IMG/VR virus record: IMGVR_UViG_3300038701_001640
Coordinates: 1-35,445 of that record
Strand: one strand, 5' to 3'
Length of the DNA: 35,445 nt
Source: a virus
In this document: in pieces, positions 17,826-23,994 of the stretch
Position numbering within the stretch: position 1 is the stretch's first letter
Layout: each line of letters opens with the position of its first letter
The notes under the pieces: generated by a model
Databases searched by the model: none
What the model saw: the letters and a program-made list of their open reading frames with translations, nothing else
What the model was told of the DNA's origin: nothing
Translations under genes and position numbers: made by a program

Positions 17826-18199
17826 AATCTAAACCAGTTATTGTAAAAGGCAGGACGCTAAACCTGGCCTCGCCATTTGTCCGCGACCTGGCCATTACCG
17901 TGGCCGCCGCCGTGGACATTGACGCCAACAAAGACGGCAAGGTAGATCCCGGTGAATACCTTGGATTCGGACAGGTATTGTTGTCGTCCATTTTCCGTAA
18001 TTTTAGCAGCGCACCGGAAGCCATTCGGGAGATCAGCCAAAAAACATCCACCGAATTTCAGGAATTGAAATTGGTGTTTGTCGAAGGCTTCGACCTGGAG
18101 AACGACAAGGCGGAGGAGTTCGTCGAGCGCGGTTTTTCCGTTGCGCTTGATCTTTATTCGCTGGTGCGCGACATTGGCGACAACATGAAGGCCGCGTAA
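17822..18199 (+). CDS. EF-hand protein at end of lysis cassette
   Basis: A 125-residue cytosolic protein coupled to the endolysin by ATGA. Residues 34-45 form a canonical 12-residue EF-hand calcium loop, DANKDGKVDPGE, with ligands Asp34, Asn36, Asp38, Asp42 and Glu45. The rest is helical (FQELKLVFVEGFDLENDK, then FVERGFSVALDLYSLVRDI). There is no signal peptide. Function unknown; its place in the operon suggests a role in lysis or late assembly, possibly sensing calcium (inference). A strong terminator follows. Confidence 0.8.
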   Translation: MKSKPVIVKGRTLNLASPFVRDLAITVAAAVDIDANKDGKVDPGEYLGFGQVLLSSIFRNFSSAPEAIREISQKTSTEFQELKLVFVEGFDLENDKAEEFVERGFSVALDLYSLVRDIGDNMKAA

Positions 18200-18228
18200 G
18201 CGGCAAAGAGCATTGTATTTCTATTGAT

Positions 18229-18265
18229 CCCGGCGGACCTGGCGTAAGTCACCCGCCGGGGTTTT
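18229..18265 (+). terminator. Late operon terminator 1
   Basis: Perfect 8-bp stem CCCGGCGG (18229-18236) with CCGCCGGG (18253-18260), 16-nt loop, then G and four T. It closes the late operon that ends with the EF-hand gene. Confidence 0.85.
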
Positions 18266-18277
18266 AGAAAGCCTTAG

Positions 18278-18307
18278 AACCCGTCCTATTGATTTAGGGT
18301 GGGTTTT
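18278..18307 (+). terminator. Late operon terminator 2
   Basis: An 11-bp stem (18278-18288 with 18295-18305, two G-U pairs) with a 6-nt loop and TTTT at 18304-18307. It forms a tandem with the terminator 20 nt upstream, insulating the next gene. Confidence 0.75.
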
Positions 18308-18343
18308 GTATTTTCAGGCATACTAACAACTAAACCACAACTG

Positions 18344-18748
18344 ATGGAGACACCTAAGAAGAAACACCAGTGGGCAAGGAATTTGAACAAGTATTGCCTA
18401 TTTCCCGCCCTTGCAATTATAGCGATCACATTTATTTTACTGAAGCTCACAACAGAAGACCCACCACCTCCTCCGCCGCCCACAGCTTCCGAAATGCGGC
18501 AGGATAGCATTGAAAGCCAGTTCAACGCGTGGAATGGCTCACACGTAAAATTGGTTCGTCTGGTAAAGAACGTCATGAATGACCCGCGCAGCTTTGAACA
18601 CGTCAGCACTGTATACGAGGATAAGGGTGACCACATCCTGGTATACATGCAGTATCGCGGGGCTAATTCCTTTGGCGCAACCATCCTAGACGACATCACC
18701 GTAAAGGCGGACATGAACGGAAACATAATCGAGGTAGTAGAGCAATAA
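18344..18748 (+). CDS. Membrane-anchored conserved protein
   Basis: A 134-residue protein: basic cytoplasmic start, one transmembrane helix at about 17-36, a run of seven prolines (40-46), then an extracytoplasmic domain with FNAWNGSHVKLVRLVKNVM, PRSFEHVSTVYEDKGDHIL and YRGANSFGATI. I recall this domain as a widespread hypothetical protein but know no function. It has its own transcriptional space between tandem terminators and a convergent terminator, so it may be a lysogenic-conversion gene. Start 18344 follows CTAAACCACAACTG; an upstream ATG at 18299 lies inside the terminator stem. Confidence 0.78.
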   Translation: METPKKKHQWARNLNKYCLFPALAIIAITFILLKLTTEDPPPPPPPTASEMRQDSIESQFNAWNGSHVKLVRLVKNVMNDPRSFEHVSTVYEDKGDHILVYMQYRGANSFGATILDDITVKADMNGNIIEVVEQ

Positions 18749-18753
18749 GAAAA

Positions 18754-18778
18754 GCGGCCCACTGGGAAGGTGGGCCGC
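18754..18778. terminator. Bidirectional terminator between convergent genes
   Basis: Perfect 9-bp stem GCGGCCCAC (18754-18762) with GTGGGCCGC (18770-18778), 7-nt loop. On the minus strand it runs into TTTTCTTATT, so it serves the Rha operon well; on the plus strand it closes the 18344 gene with a weaker T tract. Confidence 0.85.
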
Positions 18779-18783
18779 CTGCT

Positions 18784-19389
18784 TTACTGTTCAAAAACTT
18801 CATCCAATACATCGGATGGGTATACGTTCACGTAGCCCCACCGCGGATCGTTGGTTTTTTCGATCTCAATACCACGCGATTTGCACAATCGGCTTGCTTT
18901 GCGCCCAATGGCACTCGCTTGCTTGGTACCTACGTAGTACCCTTTCAGCCTAGCGTACCCGGCAACACTATAGTACTCCGGGCGAGTCAACACCTTAGCC
19001 TCCAGTGCGTCAATACGCTGTTGGTGTTCCTTACTGATGCGCTCCTGCTCTACCAGGGCTTTGGCATGGATCAGCGATATTTCAACCATACTCAATGGCT
19101 TGGCCTGATTCTGTTTCTCCAGTTCGCGCCATCGCCTAATCAATCGGGCGCGCACCTCGTCGTCGTATTTGCTCACCACGTACAGGCTTTCCTCTTTGGT
19201 CAGGCTGTACATGGGGCGGTTTTCGCCTTTTGCATCCTTGTATTCAACGAGCCCAAATTTGGACCCGTTAACTTTTTCCCAGGCTGGTTCCATATTCCGA
19301 ATGTCTCGCATTACATGCTTGTGCTGCCTTCCGGCAAAATCGGCAATTTCCAGGCTGGTTATGCGGGTTTTGCTAACCAACTCATTCAT
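18784..19389 (-). CDS. Rha-family phage regulatory protein
   Basis: A 201-residue protein. The N-terminal half matches the Rha domain: TSLEIADFAGRQHKHVMRDI, then PMYSLTKEESLYVVSKYDDE near residues 59-78. A helical middle (MVEISLIHAKALVEQERISK) leads to a C-terminal domain with SVAGYARLKGYYV and PRWGYVNVYPSDVLDEVF, which resembles antirepressor-type DNA-binding ends. Rha proteins act in lytic/lysogenic regulation. It overlaps the upstream gene by 8 nt and is read from the operon led by the folded region at 19697-19778. Confidence 0.87.
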   Translation of the reverse strand: MNELVSKTRITSLEIADFAGRQHKHVMRDIRNMEPAWEKVNGSKFGLVEYKDAKGENRPMYSLTKEESLYVVSKYDDEVRARLIRRWRELEKQNQAKPLSMVEISLIHAKALVEQERISKEHQQRIDALEAKVLTRPEYYSVAGYARLKGYYVGTKQASAIGRKASRLCKSRGIEIEKTNDPRWGYVNVYPSDVLDEVFEQ

Positions 19390-19678
19390 TGCTTTCGAAT
19401 TTTACAGGTGAGCCAATACATTTGTAATCACTAGCCTTGTCGTGTACGGTCTTAACAGCGATGGATTGCAAATGTGAAATCTTTGTCATGCGAGCAATGT
19501 ACGCTAGTACATCGGGTTCGTCCTTTGGCGGGTCGTTCTTGGTTCGCTCTAATAGCGCATAGAACAAGTTCATTTGCATGGCAAGGTAGTTTTCAACAGT
19601 AGCCTTGCGGCAAAAAGAACGGTAGCTTGCATCGAGCGTATCTTGCTCAATGTGCGGATTTGGATTCTCTTGGTTCAT
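19382..19678 (-). CDS. Hypothetical protein upstream of Rha
   Basis: A 98-residue, probably helical protein in operon with the Rha gene (8-nt overlap). It contains ASYRSFCRKATVENYLAMQM and NLFYALLERTKNDPP. No family recognised. Its 5' leader, about 20 nt upstream, is strongly folded, so its expression may be controlled at RNA level. Confidence 0.65.
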   Translation of the reverse strand: MNQENPNPHIEQDTLDASYRSFCRKATVENYLAMQMNLFYALLERTKNDPPKDEPDVLAYIARMTKISHLQSIAVKTVHDKASDYKCIGSPVKFESNE

Positions 19679-19696
19679 TGCTAGAGAATTGTATGC

Positions 19697-19778
19697 GAGT
19701 ACCCCCGTAGGGCTGAACCACTGTCTCAGGAGACAGAGCTACAACCGCTTTCGCAGGTTGTGACCCCTAGAGGTACTC
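19697..19778 (-). ncRNA. Structured 5' leader or small RNA candidate
   Basis: A closed, branched fold: GAGTACC (19697-19703) pairs with GGTACTC (19772-19778); TAGGG (19708-19712) with CCCTA (19765-19769); inside are two hairpins, CTGTCT/AGACAG (19721-19726 with 19731-19736) and ACAACC/GGTTGT (19741-19746 with 19756-19761, apical GC pairs and a 4-nt loop). It lies just upstream of the minus-strand ATG at 19678. The fold is strand-symmetric, so it could act as RNA leader, independent RNA or DNA cruciform. Not a recognised tRNA or riboswitch. Confidence 0.6.
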
Positions 19779-19826
19779 TTATCGTCAATAAAATATAATC
19801 AGGATTTCTCCTGAGATCAGTGGTTC
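19715..19826. repeat. Near-perfect 20-bp inverted repeat
   Basis: GAACCACTGTCTCAGGAGA at 19715-19733 is the reverse complement of TCTCCTGAGATCAGTGGTTC at 19807-19826 except for one extra base. The right copy also forms its own hairpin TCAGGA/TCCTGA (19799-19814). Pairing between copies would disrupt both the local hairpins and the fold at 19697-19778, so two exclusive structures are possible; alternatively the copies are two operators for one regulator. Confidence 0.85.
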
Positions 19827-19878
19827 GACGACAACATACAACGATTTTTTGATAAAGTCAATCAACGAGCAGTAAACG

Positions 19879-19930
19879 CTAACACACGCTACCCGCCCAC
19901 CCTATTGGGCGGCGGGTAGCTAGGCGTTAG
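19879..19930. other. Strong hairpin downstream of minus-strand gene
   Basis: A perfect 10-bp stem GCTACCCGCC (19888-19897) with GGCGGGTAGC (19911-19920), with outer CTAAC/GTTAG (19879-19883, 19926-19930). It directly follows the stop of the small minus-strand gene at 19932, so it probably terminates or protects that transcript, though no clear T tract follows on the minus strand. Confidence 0.65.
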
Positions 19931-19931
19931 T

Positions 19932-20084
19932 CTAATAGCCCAAAAATCCCTTAAAAATCAGATGGTAAAAAATTATGGCGCACAATGTTGAAACCAGCAT
20001 AATTTTTAACACCCACCAAATGGCGTCAACGTACCCTTGTTCGTACATTTCCGCCTCCCTTTTGGTTAATTTCTCGTCTTTCAT
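19932..20084 (-). CDS. Small single-pass membrane protein
   Basis: A 50-residue protein starting MKDEKLTKREAEMYEQGY, followed by one hydrophobic helix (about residues 22-44, WWVLKIMLVSTLCAIIFYHL). The start shares the MKDE opening and surrounding bases with the neighbouring gene at 20362. It is 2 nt downstream of that gene's stop, suggesting an operon. Function unknown. Confidence 0.6.
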   Translation of the reverse strand: MKDEKLTKREAEMYEQGYVDAIWWVLKIMLVSTLCAIIFYHLIFKGFLGY

Positions 20085-20086
20085 AT

Positions 20087-20362
20087 TTAAAATAATTTTA
20101 ATTGTTTAAATCGCTTGGATTTTGGGCAGTTGGTCGCCAACCAATCCTCATTAAGTACGCAACTTGTGACCTTTAAAATGGTCCACCCACATGGGGTAAA
20201 TCCGCCCCAATACCTAACAACGCCGTTGTTCCTTAAATCCTCCATGATTTGGATGATCGAAATTGGCGAAAGGTCCAACGAGTTGATCGGGGTTTCTTCG
20301 GAATCAAAAAAGACCAACGATTGGGAGGTGTTTCTTAGGACTTTTAATACCTCGTCTTTCAT
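20087..20362 (-). CDS. Hypothetical small protein, possibly winged-helix
   Basis: A 91-residue protein starting MKDEVLKVLRNTSQSLVFFD. The segment PISIIQIMEDLRNNGVVRYW could be a recognition helix followed by a wing, but this is only suggestive. It sits 3 nt after the membrane/zinc-ribbon gene in the same operon. No family recognised. Confidence 0.6.
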   Translation of the reverse strand: MKDEVLKVLRNTSQSLVFFDSEETPINSLDLSPISIIQIMEDLRNNGVVRYWGGFTPCGWTILKVTSCVLNEDWLATNCPKSKRFKQLKLF

Positions 20363-20365
20363 ATC

Positions 20366-21514
20366 CTAACCTTTCATATTTGGGCTAAACCGGCGACCGC
20401 CATGTTTAGCAGCGTGAAAATCCAATTTGCAATCCTCTGAACAGTACACTTTATTCCAAACGACTTTCTCAAACGGCGATCCGCAATGGCGGCAATTGTC
20501 AATCGGTACACCGCCGCCGTTGGCCGCCGTTGGGCTGGTCGGTGTGGGCGTTGGCAACTCAAACCCTATCCGCCGTTGTGGTGGCTCCGGCGCGGCCGTT
20601 GTTGGCTGTTGTGGCGCGCCGTTATTAACGGCCGCCGTTGCAAGTAGTTGTTGGAGTTGCGCCATGCTTATTCCGCCGTTATTAACGGCCGCCGTTGTGC
20701 CGGCCGCCGTTGCGCCCTGGCCGTTGTCCGGCGTTTCTTTTTCCGCCCCGGCATAGTAGTTGGTGGAAAAGATCAGGATAAGCAGTTGCAGCAATTGACT
20801 GATGCCGGCAAACCGCGTCACCCAATTTTGAGTTGTCGCCGTTTCGTCGTTGTATGCAACGGCTATTTCGTTGTTTTTGGCGGCCGCCGTTTCGAGTGCC
20901 TGGCGGCGGTCGTTCTCGTATTGGGCAATATTTGACTTAGCCGCCGCAATGATTGATCGACCGTCACGAATAATGGCACCTTTCCACGTCATTTTTTCGC
21001 CTCGCTCAATATCTGACCGCTCCGCCGCAATTTTAGCGTCGTACACGGCATTTATGGAGTCCGTGGATACCTGACGAGCCGCCAGCGGGTCGCGTTGCTG
21101 TTTGAGATCACCGGCCCACTCCGGGGCACCCGTTACCGACAGCAACACCGACACCACGAACACCGCCAGGAAGCCGGCAGCCTTGACAATAAATCCAACT
21201 TTGTGGTTGATATTTTCGGCAAACACGTTTTGCCTCAAATCCTTGAATGCGCCGTTACCCAGGACGAAAACGGCGACCTCCAATACCAATACAATACCAA
21301 TGGTAGCGGCCAACGCAGCGTCTTGATTTTGCATCGAGCGGTTAAGGTAGGTGTATACGGCGGATCCGGCCGTTAACGCCGACAAAATCGCCGTTGCCGG
21401 GTACAGACCCCAGGTAAAAAAATAATGCAATACCACGTTGCGGCTGATGAAGTCCGCGCCGTGTTCACTTTGTTGGGCGACTTTTGCCCGTTCTTTTTCG
21501 ATTAACTTTTTCAT
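20366..21514 (-). CDS. Four-helix membrane protein with C-terminal zinc ribbon
   Basis: A 382-residue protein. Hydrophobic helices lie at about 31-57, 66-88, 106-130 and 234-256; residues 145-230 between helices 3 and 4 are charged and helical, probably a coiled coil. A low-complexity Ala/Asn/Pro/Thr linker (260-335) joins a zinc-binding module, Cys341-x2-Cys344-x13-Cys358-x3-Cys362. The zinc-module type occurs at the ends of other Bacteroidetes mobile-element proteins; the combination with a membrane body is unfamiliar to me. AATAGAAATACAATG leads into the start. It may sense or signal at the membrane in lysogens (inference). Confidence 0.75.
   Translation of the reverse strand: MKKLIEKERAKVAQQSEHGADFISRNVVLHYFFTWGLYPATAILSALTAGSAVYTYLNRSMQNQDAALAATIGIVLVLEVAVFVLGNGAFKDLRQNVFAENINHKVGFIVKAAGFLAVFVVSVLLSVTGAPEWAGDLKQQRDPLAARQVSTDSINAVYDAKIAAERSDIERGEKMTWKGAIIRDGRSIIAAAKSNIAQYENDRRQALETAAAKNNEIAVAYNDETATTQNWVTRFAGISQLLQLLILIFSTNYYAGAEKETPDNGQGATAAGTTAAVNNGGISMAQLQQLLATAAVNNGAPQQPTTAAPEPPQRRIGFELPTPTPTSPTAANGGGVPIDNCRHCGSPFEKVVWNKVYCSEDCKLDFHAAKHGGRRFSPNMKG
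20617..20697 (-). repeat. Two exact 24-bp repeats in linker of membrane protein gene
   Basis: An identical 24-bp unit occupies 20617-20640 and 20674-20697 (57-bp period, in frame). Each contains the near-palindrome AACGGCCGCCGTT and encodes AAVNNG. Shorter GCCGCCGTT copies recur at 20513-20530, 20703-20712 and 20880-20890. Could be slippage in a linker or clustered binding sites. Confidence 0.8.
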
Positions 21515-21541
21515 TGTATTTCTATTGATTTAGTCTAAAAA

Positions 21542-21712
21542 CTATGTTCTCATCGCTTTTTTAAGTAGGGCGCGCACCGCCTGACTAAATGAAATTTTTA
21601 CATCTGTTTCCTCCTCAATTTGAGCGCGGTACGCCTCCACCTCCCTGATAATGTGCGTGGAAAGGACCACGGACATGGTGGTTGGTTTATCGTCGTTTTC
21701 TCGTTTCAGCAT
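21542..21712 (-). CDS. Ribbon-helix-helix regulator
   Basis: A 56-residue protein. The start at 21712 gives MLKRENDDKP, then a strand TTMSVVLS (11-18), helix A (HIIREVEAYRAQIEEET) and helix B (SFSQAVRALLKKAM), the size and order of an Arc/CopG-like ribbon-helix-helix. A longer reading from 21829 would run back into the divergent gene and is rejected. It is divergent from the HTH gene at 21803, so the 90-bp interval is probably a switch region. It lies upstream of the membrane protein gene and may be its first gene. Confidence 0.72.
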   Translation of the reverse strand: MLKRENDDKPTTMSVVLSTHIIREVEAYRAQIEEETDVKISFSQAVRALLKKAMRT

Positions 21713-21802
21713 GGAATTATTGTTAATTATTAATAGTTTTGAATAAAATGGAATACAAATTAAGAATTGTTCGGAATAATCACAAACGAAAAGACAAAGT
21801 AA
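21713..21802. promoter_or_regulatory. Divergent control region
   Basis: A 90-bp AT-rich interval between the ribbon-helix-helix gene and the HTH gene. TAGTTTTG (21734-21741) fits the Bacteroidetes -7 pattern but lacks a good -33 partner. TTCGGAA at 21775-21781 matches a half of the inverted repeat at 22309-22325. No complete operator proven. Confidence 0.4.
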
Positions 21803-22093
21803 ATGGCCCAGGCTAACGACAAATATCAATTAATGCGCTATTGGATGCAGCGCGAAGGCGTAAGCCAACGCGATGTATGCCGTGCATTGGATCTTGCGCC
21901 ACCGACGGTCCACAGCGCAATCCACGGCAGCAACGAAACGACGTTTTCCCGGATCGTTGAATGGTTTGTAAGTAAACACCCTAAGACGGGGTTGACCTAC
22001 GAAGATTTTTACCCAATCGACGACCCGATGGAACGAATGGAGAAAAAAATTGACGAAATTTTAAAGCTCATCAGAAAAGAGAAAAACCAGTAA
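21803..22093 (+). CDS. HTH regulator with C-terminal coiled coil
   Basis: A 96-residue protein. Residues about 10-57 form a helix-turn-helix (REGVSQRDVCRALDLAPPTV as helices 2-3, then HSAIHGSNETTFSRIVEWF), similar in layout to Cro/CI-type domains. Residues 74-94 (PMERMEKKIDEILKLIRKEK) are a likely dimerising coiled coil. First gene of the early plus-strand block, divergent from the ribbon-helix-helix gene, and followed by a terminator: a plausible lysis/lysogeny switch component. Confidence 0.75.
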   Translation: MAQANDKYQLMRYWMQREGVSQRDVCRALDLAPPTVHSAIHGSNETTFSRIVEWFVSKHPKTGLTYEDFYPIDDPMERMEKKIDEILKLIRKEKNQ

Positions 22094-22097
22094 ACAC

Positions 22098-22132
22098 AAT
22101 GCTTTTGGCCGGTTTATCCGGCCTTTTGCATT
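22098..22132 (+). terminator. Terminator after HTH gene
   Basis: GGCCGG (22107-22112) pairs with CCGGCC (22118-22123), 5-nt loop, TTTT at 22124-22127, inside an outer AATGC/GCATT pairing (22098-22102, 22128-22132). Confidence 0.8.
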
Positions 22133-22169
22133 CGGTGGGTGTTCGTAAAAGTTTGGAATTGTAAAGAAA

Positions 22170-22188
22170 TTACCCAAATATTGGGTAA
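22170..22188. promoter_or_regulatory. Candidate operator, 19-bp dyad copy 1
   Basis: TTACCCAA-ATA-TTGGGTAA is a perfect 8-bp inverted repeat with a 3-nt centre. The same outer arrangement, TTACCC-N7-GGGTAA, recurs upstream of the integrase at 27966-27984, suggesting one regulator for both regions. Confidence 0.65.
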
Positions 22189-22264
22189 CAACGGCGACGG
22201 AGCACCGCCAAAAGAAGTATTTATAGCGTTCGTTATTTTCCCAGGTCGTCACGACCTACTTACG

Positions 22265-22298
22265 ACCCGGCCCGTGCTCCAAACGGCCGGGTTTTTTT
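22265..22298 (+). terminator. Strong terminator before replication gene
   Basis: ACCCGGCC (22265-22272) pairs with GGCCGGGT (22285-22292), 12-nt loop, seven T at 22292-22298. With the terminator at 22098 it brackets about 130 nt that contain the dyad and a GGTCGTCACGACC palindrome but no open reading frame. Confidence 0.88.
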
Positions 22299-22308
22299 GT
22301 CTAACACA

Positions 22309-22325
22309 TTCGGATTTGTTCCGAA
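22309..22325. promoter_or_regulatory. Inverted repeat upstream of replication gene
   Basis: TTCGGA-TTTGT-TCCGAA, perfect 6-bp arms, 17 nt before ATG 22342. Position suggests an operator controlling the replication operon; a half site TTCGGAA occurs in the divergent control region. Confidence 0.55.
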
Positions 22326-22341
22326 CCAAATATAATTCCAC

Positions 22342-23238
22342 ATGAATAACAGTGAAATCATTGTCCGCAGATCAAACGATCCTTTCAAAAGAGTAAAGGT
22401 ACACGCGATTGAGGACACCAGGTTGAGCCACAAGGCGGTTGGTTTGCTGGCGAGGTTGTTGGTTAAGCCTGAAAAATGGACCATTAGCATGGTAAATCTG
22501 CAGAAAACCTATAAAGGCGGCAGAGACTTGGTTAGGTCGGCCATGAAGGAGTTGAAGGATTGCGGTTATGCTGAATTAATCTATCTGCACGATGAAAACG
22601 GAAACATATCAGGCAGTAGGTGGGTAGTCACTGACACCCCAATGAACGGTACAGAGCCAGAATTGCCCACAGGCCTGGACAAAGCGAGAGACGGAAAACC
22701 CGTTCCTCGTGATCCACGAGAGACGGATTTTCCGACGGTCGGGTTTTACGACGGTCGGGTTAACCGTCGACCGGAAAACCCGTCTATAAACAATATTAAC
22801 AATATAGATAAGAGACAATCAGAGAAAACGACAGGCTCCAATGCGCGTGTGCGCGCGTGTGAAAATAAATCTGAAACTCCAAACACGGAGCCCGAAAAAT
22901 TTAAACCCCGTCAAGAACTTTCACCAAGCGAAATGGCCGAATGGTTCAAAGCAAAAATCATTGCCGACGGTAACGGCTATTTTGGATCCCAGGTGGCCAC
23001 CTTGCGGTCGGAGTTCAAAACTGATGTTTTCCCAATCATAAAAGACGTGCTAAACAGCTACGCCGAAAATGACCAGTGGGCCAACCTGATGGTGCCGACG
23101 CCGGGACAGGCAACCACCCGGTATATTAACAAAGTATTGGCCCGTGCAAAGACATTCCTGAAGCACCGTGCAAAGGATGGAAACCGCGATAGGGTAGGGG
23201 AGGCCGCCCCGGCCGGTTATGATCGACAATTAGCTTAA
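22342..23238 (+). CDS. Replication initiation protein (O-like, winged helix)
   Basis: A 298-residue protein. Residues about 15-98 look like a winged helix (LSHKAVGLLARLLVKPEKWT, RDLVRSAMKELKDCGYAEL, then a GSRWVVTD wing). The middle (about 100-190) is low-complexity and encoded by the iteron region. The C-terminal part (about 195-285) is helical and may bind the helicase. Together with MazG, a small gene and DnaB this is the usual phage initiator/helicase arrangement. Replication role is inferred from order, domain type and the internal iterons. Confidence 0.78.
   Translation: MNNSEIIVRRSNDPFKRVKVHAIEDTRLSHKAVGLLARLLVKPEKWTISMVNLQKTYKGGRDLVRSAMKELKDCGYAELIYLHDENGNISGSRWVVTDTPMNGTEPELPTGLDKARDGKPVPRDPRETDFPTVGFYDGRVNRRPENPSINNINNIDKRQSEKTTGSNARVRACENKSETPNTEPEKFKPRQELSPSEMAEWFKAKIIADGNGYFGSQVATLRSEFKTDVFPIIKDVLNSYAENDQWANLMVPTPGQATTRYINKVLARAKTFLKHRAKDGNRDRVGEAAPAGYDRQLA
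22691..22815 (+). other. Candidate replication origin: iterons plus AT-rich segment
   Basis: Copies of CGGAAAACCCGT or near variants lie at 22691-22704 (+), 22723-22733 (-), 22740-22750 (-) and 22772-22785 (+). GACGGTCGGGTT is also directly repeated at 22734-22745 and 22750-22761, 16 bp apart, with GGTTAACC in the second. An AT-rich stretch (22784-22815) follows. Iterons beside an AT-rich segment inside an initiator gene is the lambda-type origin layout. Confidence 0.65.
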
Positions 23239-23262
23239 TTCACTAAATCAAATAGAAATACA

Positions 23263-23994
23263 ATGATCCACACAGCTATTGAAAACAATGAAGGAAGTTG
23301 GATGACCGCCGGTTTTTTTGATCCTGACGGCGAATGGATACCACTAAGCCAACACGGCAACCGGGAGGAGGCGTTAGCCTACGCCTCCTACTACAACGGC
23401 GGCCTCCACCCGGATGCGGTGGCCGCCACCATGGCCTATAATGCCGCGCGGTTACAGTCACCCAATCGATCGCGGTTTCCAGATTTAAAGCCGCCCAAAA
23501 AAACCGTATTGGACCGTATTTGCACATGGCACAAAAAGGCCGTGAACGCCAGCAACGTGCAAACCCTGGACATGATCAGGAGATTGGCGCACCAACTGGT
23601 TGTTGAGGAGTTCGGAGAATACACCGAGGCATTGAATGACAACCACCAGACCGACGCCGACGAAGTGAAAGAACTATGCGACCTGATATTTGTCGCCATT
23701 TTCCGGATCATGGCGTTGGGGTACGACCCAATCAGCGCATTAGACGGGGTGACCACCTCCAACGAATCCAAGTTCTTTGATTCTGAATACTGGATCGAGG
23801 ATGAACTAGCGGCGACCATTTCGGATTATTGCCGTGAAAATCAAACGTCAAGCATTCGCCCGGTAAGCGAAACCCAAATTGGAGTTTTCAACGTCAATAC
23901 CGGCAAACTACGAAAGGGACCATTTTACGAGGCACCGACAATGGAAGGGCACCAATTGACAAACTACCCGTTCATCCACGGATCTAATGATTAA
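23263..23994 (+). CDS. MazG-like nucleotide pyrophosphohydrolase
   Basis: A 243-residue protein. Residues about 80-170 match the all-alpha NTP pyrophosphatase pattern: RRLAHQLVVEEFGEYTEAL (Glu115, Glu116, Glu119 as metal ligands) and ADEVKELCDLIFVAIFRIM (Glu137, Asp140), then a region ending TTSNESKF. The N-terminal 75 and C-terminal 70 residues are outside the known domain. It probably hydrolyses nucleotides or alarmone-like compounds during infection. AATAGAAATACAATG precedes the start; it overlaps the next gene by 8 nt. Confidence 0.82.
   Translation: MIHTAIENNEGSWMTAGFFDPDGEWIPLSQHGNREEALAYASYYNGGLHPDAVAATMAYNAARLQSPNRSRFPDLKPPKKTVLDRICTWHKKAVNASNVQTLDMIRRLAHQLVVEEFGEYTEALNDNHQTDADEVKELCDLIFVAIFRIMALGYDPISALDGVTTSNESKFFDSEYWIEDELAATISDYCRENQTSSIRPVSETQIGVFNVNTGKLRKGPFYEAPTMEGHQLTNYPFIHGSND

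Noticed and set aside
19697-19778. Folded region considered as a tRNA
   Set aside because: A 7-bp outer stem is present, but D-arm, anticodon loop and T-loop consensus are not satisfied on either strand.
18784-21712. Minus-strand block considered as a retron or transposon
   Set aside because: No reverse transcriptase or transposase is present, and no terminal inverted repeats bound the block.
22691-22785. Repeats considered as a CRISPR array
   Set aside because: Units are too short, in both orientations and without regular spacers; iterons fit better. No CRISPR array seen anywhere in the window.
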